From Pseudobdellovibrio sp. (lineage in GTDB: Bacteria > Bdellovibrionota > Bdellovibrionia > Bdellovibrionales > Bdellovibrionaceae): DNA of 39,668 bases. Shown piece by piece: positions 16,955 through 25,600 of this stretch (its first letter is position 1; each line of letters begins with the position of its first letter). Position numbers and translations under genes: made by a program. Where the stretch lies: the NCBI GenBank assembly GCA_023701385.1, contig JAMPXC010000029.1, positions 1 to 39,668 of the forward strand, written 5' to 3'. The notes under the pieces are model-generated. The model searched no databases, had not been told where the DNA came from, and saw only the letters and a program-made list of their open reading frames with translations.

Positions 16955-19900
16955 TTATTCGCTTTTAGACTTACAGAAAGGAGCTTCTGGATCCTTCTGA
17001 CATAAGTAAGATTTAAGCGCTTTATTTTCTTCTTCTAAATTTGAGACTTTCTCATGAAGCGCTTGGCTGTCAGAATTCCATTTATGATACAGTTCTTTGA
17101 TCGCATTGAACATCGTCCAAATGATCGAGTCATTGGTTACACGTAAATAGCCATCTTTATCCATGTGCGTAGCTTCAGGAATATTTTTTTGAATCTCTTG
17201 CGCGATAATACCCACGTACTCTTTATCTGAAGGTAATCCCACAGGATTATCTTTTTTATAATTAAAATAAATCGGTTGAATATTTTCAATCGCTGCAAGC
17301 CCACGCGTAAATGGCGCGCGCACATCTTTTAAACGACGATCTGAGGCAATCGTCCAAGTACTTGTTCCTGGTTTCGCCGCAGAGTCTGTAGATAATTGCA
17401 GTTGATAACTTGGATTATTAATACCAATACCAACGTTATTTCCATAAACAACCATACTTGGTGTTGTCGTTCCCCCACCTTGCGGAGAGAAAGAAATTAC
17501 ATCTGGATTTGATTCAGTATAGAAAATACCGTAATTTGGGTCTGCCGTACTAAAGCGCCAGATACCACGTGTTCCACCGTACTTACCACCATAAAGATCA
17601 CCGTCTAATTGCATAGTACCGCTCACATGTAATTGCTGTGTTGGAGCACCCGTATTAATACCGACATAACCGTTTTGATCGATAAGCATTCGCTGAGGTG
17701 AATTAACTGAGTTATCACCTTTCGTATAAAAACTCATCTGACCACCAAAGCCGTTGGCTCCACCGGTGCCCGCTAAAGAAACATTGATAAAACCAGTATA
17801 TAACTGAGTTCCGTTATTTGTATTCACAAAGTGAACAGCACCAACGCGGTCGCCAGCAGCAAGAGGAGTTTTTTGATTCGCTAATGTCAGAGCGGCAGCA
17901 CCTCCTGCTGTTGTCGGATTTGCCGCAACAGCCAGCACGCCCCATTTATTTGTCGTCAGATTCGTATCACCAAATGTCGGTGTGATCGTTCCGAAACCCA
18001 CATTTCCGGTATCTGTTTCAAACATCGCAAGATTACGTGTGGCCGCTGTTTCGCTGGCACCGTGACCACCACGAATTAAAAATTCTCCGCGATTAGCTCC
18101 GAAAGCTCCGGTGTGAATATTTAAATAAGTAATACCATCATCCGTATCGCTTTCTAACGATAGACCATATCCTGTGTTTGCAAAAATATTTCCGCTAGCT
18201 ACAGCCATTCGACCCGAAGTTGAAGCATCGACATGAAACTTTTCCAATGGTGAAACTGTACCGACACCCACATTTCCACTCGCTGTTAACGTCATCAGAT
18301 AATTTAACCCTTGAGTGGCGCGGAAATGAAGATCGTTTGTTCCTAATTGATTAACATTGACACCAATATCCCAGCGCTGTGCTCCTGCGCGGTCAAACGA
18401 AACCAAAGATCGCGCTGTATTTGCGGAACCCGTTGTGTTCACGCCTAATACGGTGGTTGCATTTGATTCAACTTGTAAAATATCAATTGGGCTCGATGTT
18501 CCGATACCCACATTACCTGTCGCTAACGCTGTAAACACAGGCGTATCGTAGACTGAGTCAGTCATGTAATTGCCACCACCGGAAAGAATACGAAATCCGT
18601 CGCTGCTATCGTTATCTCTTAGTGCAACTACAAATTGTCCGTTATCTGGCCCTTCGATGAACGAACCGAAGTCTGATCCACTCAACAGTGAAGTAAACGA
18701 ATTTCCGGCGGAAAAACCATCAAACTTCATCGCTTGGTTGCCCGTATTAAGCTGTAATCTGTGTGTGGCTGACGTTGTACCCACACCGAGATTTCCACTA
18801 AAAGAAGCGTAGTCAGATAAAAATCTAACATCGGCTAAGTTTAAGGAGCCGAAAGCGCGGCTAAATTTTAATTTAGCTGACGTATCTGCCGAGCTTACAC
18901 CAGCCTGGATATAATTATACCCATCCGTGTATTTTGTTAAAAATCTAAAATTACTGTTAACCCCGTCGTTCGCGCCAAAAATAACGGAGTTATTATCTGT
19001 TATACTAACTTGTAATTTAACTGTCGGAGAACTTACGCCAATACCGACATTGCCATTCGGATTTAAAACAAGTTGATCGGTATTCCACGCACCGCCACTA
19101 CTTGTTTTTGTCTGAAGCACTAAATTATTACCCACGTTACCCGCAGTATTTTGCGCTGTTGAAATCGCAGCATTACCAAAACCATCATAGTTAGAAAACA
19201 TTAACGTGTTCAGTGCACCGGCTGTTGTATTTGCATTTTGCAGAACCATCGTTGATGAAACTAATGAAATAGCCGTAGCTGCACTATTGCCAGAAACATG
19301 CAAACGCGCAGTTGGCGATGCCAAACCAATACCCACGTTACCTAAAGAATTAATTATCATTCTGTCAGCGGTTACACCGCTTGCTGTTGTTTGAAAACGT
19401 AAGTCTGCACTTTGAGCGACAGTGTAATCAGTTTCGGCTATAGATCTAACAATTGCGCCGTACCCCAAAGAACTTGCATTTTGCCCTCTAAAGGCCAAAG
19501 CACCCAACGTGTCACCGGCAAGAACAGTCGTACGTGAAGTAGATGTTCCGCGCGATTTAGCTAAATTGATCTGCGCGAAAGTGCCTGCAGAATTATTATT
19601 TGTCGCTTCAATCATAACATCATCGCCGTACGCCGTACCATCACCGATGATCGTTAAACGACGATCCGGGTCTGCTGTTCCGATACCAGTGTAGCCGCCC
19701 CCTTCAACAATGAACTGTGTGCCACTTACATTTTTAAGTTTCAAAAGATCCCAAGCTGTACTACCTCCAAGATCTGCAGTAAAACCACGTTCTCCAGCTG
19801 CGTAGGCATCAGATGCATTACTGTAATCGGCACCTGTGCCATATAAATACATTAAACTTGCCGCTGAAAAATAACTCGAAGTGTGAATTGTACCTGAAAC

Positions 19901-22486
19901 ATTTAAATTTCCACCGATATTCGCGGCTCCGGCTACACCTAAACCACCTTTAACAACAAGAGCACCTGTTTGTGAATTTGTTGAAGCGGTCGTGGCAGAA
20001 ACAATCACACTATTTCCATTTGCAGGCCATAATGATAAATTTCCTGAACTTGAAACAGTTGAAACGTCACTTAAACTTCCCGGTGTCGACGTTGTCGCGA
20101 TCGCGCGGCGAACACCACCTCCATCTGTGACGTAATAATTAGAACCATCATATTCAATCGTTCCTGACTGTGGCGACGACAGTAAAGTACCAGAAGTAAA
20201 TTTTAACGGCGCTGTAGAGGCTGTTCCTGAAACCAAATGAAGTTTTGCTGTCGGTGCTGTTACACCAAGACCGATATTTCCAGTAGCATCAATACGTAAG
20301 CGCTCAGTATTAGCTGTCATAAAACGTAAATAACCTGATTCGCGCAAATTAAGTTCAGCGTTACTAAATACCAAAGATAAATCTAATCCATTCGTTGCTT
20401 GGCCCTGTCCTACCATGGAATGCAACAACGTCAAACTTCCACGAGCTGAAGCTCCATTAACCACAACGGGCTCACCGCTCCACCCGCTAGGTGCATTTCC
20501 GACAAATAAACCTTTAGAGATACGTGTAATACCACTCACCTCAAGAGCCTGTGTTGGCGCAGCTGTTCCGATACCGACGTTACCAGTACCCGTTACGCGT
20601 AAACGCTCACCTGAACCAGCTACAGAATCCTGAGTTGCAATAACAAAATGACCTGTATTTGCAGTAGGATATTGCGCACCGATTTGAACACCTTGCGCTG
20701 TTAAACCCGAAGATAGACGAATCATATTCACAGAGTTGGCTGTTGTGTTTGCATTATGAAGTTGTAAGTTCGGCGAGTGCCCAAATGCAGGATTGGTCCC
20801 AGGCTGATTGTGATCAATCCGTAATGCCGTATTGCTGTCACTTTTTGAAATGTACGCGCCGTAAGCTCCTGCTGCATCCAAAATATGTAATCGATAACTT
20901 GGTGAGGTGGTTCCGATACCGACATTACCTGCGGCATAATGGATTGCTGAACCTGAAGCTGTCCACTGTGATGAAGTCACTGCAGCCATCGAAGCTGATA
21001 AATCATTTACAGTGCTTGTCACTGCAGTCATTGAGTTCGTTAAATTCGTTAAATTTGAACTTACAGTTGTGAATGATGTTGTCACTGTGGAAAATGACGT
21101 AGCCAAACTTGTTGGATCAACCGGAGTATAGCCTAAAGCCGAAATCACTGAGCTTGATGTCACTGTGGCAACAATATCAACGCCATTAATTTTTAAACTT
21201 TTGGCATTCACTGTACCACTCACATCTAAAGTATAAGCTGGCGCGGTTGTTCCAATGCCGACAAAACCATTTTGATCAATGCGCATTCTTTCTAAACGCG
21301 TTGTTGAACTATTCGCTGTTGTTTCAAAAGTCATTGCGGCACCTTGAGCTGTATCTGTCCAGCTTTCGCTGGCTTTGATACCGATCATTCCGCGTGTCGT
21401 TGTTGAAAATCCTGTTGCGCCATAACCTCTGGCACCAAAAGTTCCCAAATAATCATTCGCTAATACAGCTGTCGGCGAAGCCGCTGTTCCACGGGCCTTG
21501 CGTGCCGCAAGTCCTGGAGCTGATGTTCCATTAAAATATCCGTCTAATAGAATATTTGTCGCAATATTATCTGAAATATGTAATTTACCAATCGGCGTAT
21601 CTGTGCCAATACCTACATTACCATTCGTGTAATTAATTGTTGTACCACTTGTAGTCCACTGTGATGAAGTAATGGCTGACACCGCTGCCGTTAAATTTGT
21701 TAACGAGGCTGATAACCCACCGACTGTTGTTGTAACAGCTGTCACCGAACTTCCTAATGAGTCAACTGCTGCCGTCACTGTTGAAAAAGAAGCCGTTGTT
21801 GTAAACGAAGAGGAAAGTGTCGCTGGATTTGCCGGGGTATAACCTAGTGCTGATGTCACATCACTTGATGTCACCGTGTAAGAAGTTCCGCCGCCTGCTG
21901 TAATACAAGAAAAAGTAGCACCATTAAAATGTAAAGCTTGTGAAGCTGCACATGTTGGCATTGTTGAATACTGCACAAACGCAGAATCAGCTTTACCGTT
22001 AAATAAAATACTGTCTTCAGATTTTCCGGCATACATCGCATACGGAACAGCATTGATACTCATCGCAGGTAGTGTTTGCCAACCGGTACCATCATTAAAC
22101 TGCATCACAATTTTTCTGATATCAGATGAAACCGGATTATATATCCCCGGTGATTGGCAGCTGTACGATACTGTCGAGTTATCAAACATTGAAGAAATCG
22201 CTGTCGAACTGGCTGGAAAAGTTTTTGTGCCCGCACCTAAAGCGAAAGAAATTAACCCACCGCTGTTGGCCATATTCACGGCTGCATACGATTCAACATA
22301 CAGCACACAAGTTCCGGTTGGATCTAAAATTGAAAACTGAAATGAAACATTGTTCGCTTCAAGTGGATAACCATCGGGCTTAATAATTTTAGCTTGATAT
22401 GTGGTTCGGCCCGGTGCCGCAAATACATTTGCTGCAACTATCAGAAAAAACATTAAAAAAGTGATAAGATTCTTCACACGTACCAC
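16955..22486 (-). CDS. Surface fibre protein 2 with C-terminal S74 chaperone
   Basis: At 1843 residues this is the largest fibre. It has a signal peptide (cleavage near residue 23), the shared N-terminal domain with four cysteines, two ALGYTP linkers with helical heptad-like Thr/Ser/Val stretches, and about 14 NVGIG-type repeats (GNVGIGT-x-P then L-x-V-SG) spaced roughly 60-150 residues apart. The C-terminus is an S74 intramolecular chaperone. SDRRLK (Ser1715, Lys1720) is the predicted self-cleavage dyad, followed by PFTRG, SDKEYVGIIAQE and a final coiled coil (about 1795-1825). In phage endosialidase tailspikes this domain assembles the trimer and then cuts itself off before the Ser. The first GTG lies 7 nt after a FliA-type box; a second GTG three codons on is possible. 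Confidence 0.85.
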   Translation of the reverse strand: MVRVKNLITFLMFFLIVAANVFAAPGRTTYQAKIIKPDGYPLEANNVSFQFSILDPTGTCVLYVESYAAVNMANSGGLISFALGAGTKTFPASSTAISSMFDNSTVSYSCQSPGIYNPVSSDIRKIVMQFNDGTGWQTLPAMSINAVPYAMYAGKSEDSILFNGKADSAFVQYSTMPTCAASQALHFNGATFSCITAGGGTSYTVTSSDVTSALGYTPANPATLSSSFTTTASFSTVTAAVDSLGSSVTAVTTTVGGLSASLTNLTAAVSAITSSQWTTSGTTINYTNGNVGIGTDTPIGKLHISDNIATNILLDGYFNGTSAPGLAARKARGTAASPTAVLANDYLGTFGARGYGATGFSTTTRGMIGIKASESWTDTAQGAAMTFETTANSSTTRLERMRIDQNGFVGIGTTAPAYTLDVSGTVNAKSLKINGVDIVATVTSSSVISALGYTPVDPTSLATSFSTVTTSFTTVSSNLTNLTNSMTAVTSTVNDLSASMAAVTSSQWTASGSAIHYAAGNVGIGTTSPSYRLHILDAAGAYGAYISKSDSNTALRIDHNQPGTNPAFGHSPNLQLHNANTTANSVNMIRLSSGLTAQGVQIGAQYPTANTGHFVIATQDSVAGSGERLRVTGTGNVGIGTAAPTQALEVSGITRISKGLFVGNAPSGWSGEPVVVNGASARGSLTLLHSMVGQGQATNGLDLSLVFSNAELNLRESGYLRFMTANTERLRIDATGNIGLGVTAPTAKLHLVSGTASTAPLKFTSGTLLSSPQSGTIEYDGSNYYVTDGGGVRRAIATTSTPGSLSDVSTVSSSGNLSLWPANGNSVIVSATTASTNSQTGALVVKGGLGVAGAANIGGNLNVSGTIHTSSYFSAASLMYLYGTGADYSNASDAYAAGERGFTADLGGSTAWDLLKLKNVSGTQFIVEGGGYTGIGTADPDRRLTIIGDGTAYGDDVMIEATNNNSAGTFAQINLAKSRGTSTSRTTVLAGDTLGALAFRGQNASSLGYGAIVRSIAETDYTVAQSADLRFQTTASGVTADRMIINSLGNVGIGLASPTARLHVSGNSAATAISLVSSTMVLQNANTTAGALNTLMFSNYDGFGNAAISTAQNTAGNVGNNLVLQTKTSSGGAWNTDQLVLNPNGNVGIGVSSPTVKLQVSITDNNSVIFGANDGVNSNFRFLTKYTDGYNYIQAGVSSADTSAKLKFSRAFGSLNLADVRFLSDYASFSGNLGVGTTSATHRLQLNTGNQAMKFDGFSAGNSFTSLLSGSDFGSFIEGPDNGQFVVALRDNDSSDGFRILSGGGNYMTDSVYDTPVFTALATGNVGIGTSSPIDILQVESNATTVLGVNTTGSANTARSLVSFDRAGAQRWDIGVNVNQLGTNDLHFRATQGLNYLMTLTASGNVGVGTVSPLEKFHVDASTSGRMAVASGNIFANTGYGLSLESDTDDGITYLNIHTGAFGANRGEFLIRGGHGASETAATRNLAMFETDTGNVGFGTITPTFGDTNLTTNKWGVLAVAANPTTAGGAAALTLANQKTPLAAGDRVGAVHFVNTNNGTQLYTGFINVSLAGTGGANGFGGQMSFYTKGDNSVNSPQRMLIDQNGYVGINTGAPTQQLHVSGTMQLDGDLYGGKYGGTRGIWRFSTADPNYGIFYTESNPDVISFSPQGGGTTTPSMVVYGNNVGIGINNPSYQLQLSTDSAAKPGTSTWTIASDRRLKDVRAPFTRGLAAIENIQPIYFNYKKDNPVGLPSDKEYVGIIAQEIQKNIPEATHMDKDGYLRVTNDSIIWTMFNAIKELYHKWNSDSQALHEKVSNLEEENKALKSYLCQKDPEAPFCKSKSE

Positions 22487-22493
22487 AGTTAAC

Positions 22494-22520
22494 TTATCGG
22501 AATTTCACAAAAAATTTAAA
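22494..22520 (-). promoter_or_regulatory. FliA (sigma-28)-type promoter of fibre 2
   Basis: TCCGATAA (22501-22494 on the minus strand) matches 7 of 8 bases of the FliA -10 element and lies exactly 7 nt before the GTG, as in the other two fibre genes. The -35 is poorer: TTTA sits at the ideal 15-nt spacing, and a full TAAA (22518-22515) is present at 13 nt. Confidence 0.5.
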
Positions 22521-22604
22521 GTTCTTTATCATGACTTCATTTTTTATAAGCGAACATATTTGATTACAGTGCTTTTTCTTTAAAGCAAAAGCTCGACTTC
22601 AGTC

Positions 22605-22622
22605 AAAAATCTCAGACTGAGA
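22605..22622 (-). terminator. Weak terminator-like hairpin after fibre 3
   Basis: Reading on the minus strand, TCTCA-GTC-TGAGA (22622-22610) forms a 5-bp stem followed at once by five T. It lies about 25 bp after the fibre 3 stop and upstream of the fibre 2 promoter, as expected if each fibre gene has its own transcript. The stem is short. Confidence 0.35.
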
Positions 22623-22645
22623 CAGCACATAAAATTCCATCTTAT

Positions 22646-25600
22646 TTATTTTTTCTGCTCTACTGCTTGTTCAATTTTCTGGAGACGCTCTTCAAGTTCT
22701 CTGATTTTTTGATCTTTCACTGCGCTTTCAGCTTTCACTGATGCAATTTCGCGCTCATGTTTTTCTAACAGAGCATCGTGACCAATAATCTTGTGATAGA
22801 TTTGCTTAATCGCATTTACCGCTGTCCAAAAAACCGCATCACTTGTGAAATGTAAAAAACCTTTTTCATCAACTGAAACAGATTCAGGAACAACTTTCTG
22901 CGCATCTTGCGCACTGATACCAACGTACTCTTTATCAGAAGGCAATCCCAATGGATTATTCTTTTTGTAGGTAAAATAAATCGTATGCAAACCAAGAAGC
23001 TCATCAATACCGCGGGTAAATGGCGCCCGCGAATCTTTTAAACGCATATCTGAAGTAATGGTCCAACCTGTTGTACCTGGCTTACCGGCAGAATCAGATC
23101 CTAACTGTAAAAGATAAGTTGGATTTGCCACACCTATACCAACATTGCCGCCCGGAGTAATATTCATAATCGAAGAATTGACAACACTACGAAATCTTAA
23201 AACTTGATTCGCTCCCGATAAATAGTTATCAATAACAAAAACGTCATCACCAGATGTTCCCGCTGCAAATTGCAGTTCACCACCTTCAACTCCGCTCAGA
23301 TTTTGTCGATTTAATTTCATCGTACCGCCGCCCACAGCAGAACTACCAACCTCAAAATTTACCGTAGGCGATGACGTTCCAATACCGACGTAACCTAAAG
23401 ATGAAATTCTAAAACGCTCAGCACCTGATGTGTACAGCGACATGCTATTTTCTGAATTTTCATAAATAATACGACCTGCAAAATCATTCGATGGATAACC
23501 AAAATCAATAAAGCCACCGCCGGTACTTGATGCAGATCCCTTTAACTCTAAAGATGAATAAGCCCCACTTAAACCTAAGCTTGCACCTTGTACAGTAGCC
23601 ACACCATTATTGCTTCCCGTAATATGCAAGGCTCCTTGCGGATTAGTTGTACCGATTCCCACATCGCCGTTCTCATCAATCGCCATGCGCATCGCGACTG
23701 CATTAGAATCGAAGATATAAAATTTTCCTGGCACACCATAGGTCGTCTCAGAAGCGCCACCCACGCCCATACGCCATTCGCGCGCATCGGTTTTAAATTG
23801 TGCTTCAGCAAAAATGCTGTTTGCGTTTGTTTGTGTAGCTTCAATACGTAAACCACGCGAAGTGCCTGTGCCGCTGCTCACGATATTTAGCGTTGTCGAT
23901 GGAGCACTTGTACCGATACCTGTTGCCCCGGTGTAAGTAACGACAAACTTATCAATGCTGTTATGTTTTGCTTCAAAAAGATTATTGGTGTTACTTGATT
24001 TACCATTTAAGACAAGTAAACGGCCACCAAAGTTTCCATTTCCCACGGTTAACATCGGAACTGTCGAATTGACATTTGTATCCATCGTAATACGCCCTGC
24101 CCAGTCGATACTCATAATACTTGTGCCATCAGATTTATCGACTCTGAACGGTGATTCAGATGCTACTTGACGGACTTGTAATTTAGATGATTGTGCCGTT
24201 GTTCCGATACCCACATAACCTGATGAATTAATCGCTAAATTACTTGTGCCAGAAACAGCTAAAAATAAGTTTCCGGCTTTATTATTTTTAAGCGATAAAT
24301 CAAAATTTGTTCCGCTTTCGTAACCAATATAACCCGATGGTGTATTTAAATCTGTGCGGTCGGCATAGAACTCCATTGAAACTTCGTTTTTCGTTCCGCC
24401 ATCAGCTGAAGCTTGCGTTTTTAATCCCAGCACACCGGATTTATCTGTGGCATTGACCGCCTGACCATAGATTTCAACATTACCTTCATTCGTTACACCC
24501 ATTAAACGATTCGCATTTGCTGGAGCTGTAGTCGCTGCGCTTCCTTTGGCTAACCAGAAATAGCCAGTAGCATCCATATCATTGATCATGTTAAAAGTAT
24601 CAATAGCGGCGGCGGCCGTTTTTTTAATTTGAATTCCGGTGGCCCCAGAACTCTCAACACTTAAATGTCCGACGGGAGCCGATGTACCGATTCCGACTTT
24701 TCCGCCATTTGGTGCCAGCAAAATATTTCCTTTAGTCGCGTGTGTTGTTGAATCAAGCGTTAAATTTCCAGCTGAATTTACAGAGCCTGCAATATACGGT
24801 GAAATCATTCCACTTGTGGCTGTGACCGATACCCCCTGGATATTAGATGATGTCACGATATTACCTGAAGAATAAATATTTCCCGCAATACCTAAGCCCC
24901 CGTTAACAACTAAGGCTCCCGTATTTGATGAAGTCGATGCTACTGTTGATGATACAATCACACTGTTTGCACCGCCGTTTGGATTCATCACGATGTTTCC
25001 CGTTGAGTTAATATTGGAGGCATTATCAACCGTGCCACTTGATGAACCTGTACTAATAGCACGGCGTTGCCCGCTGCCATCAGTTACGTAAAAATTGGCA
25101 CCGTCATACTCCATCGTGCCTGATTGTGGTGATGTTAATAATGTTCCACTGGTGAATTTAAAAGGTGCTGTCGATGGTGTGCCGGCGGCTAAATGTAATT
25201 TTGCCGCCGGAGTTGTCGTACCGATACCGACATTACCTGTTGAAAGCGCTGTACCACTGGCGTTTAAGCCTGTTGCAAAAATTAAATTTCCGATAGTTAG
25301 AAAATTACTGCTTGCCGCGGTGGGAGTATCAATATCGTGACCAATCACAATGTTATTAGCTCCCGTTGAAATTTGATCACCCGCTTTATAGCCCAGCAAA
25401 ATATTATTAGAACCCGCAGTTCTTAAGGCATTACCGGCCATATAGCCGACCACTGTAGAATTTTGATAATTTGACAAACCTGAGACACCACGTCCGGCGC
25501 TACGACCAAGTAAAACGTTACCTGAACCTGTTTGATTAAAAACACCCACGTGTGTCCCCACACCGACGTTTTCACTTCCGCTTGAATTACTTAAAAGAGC

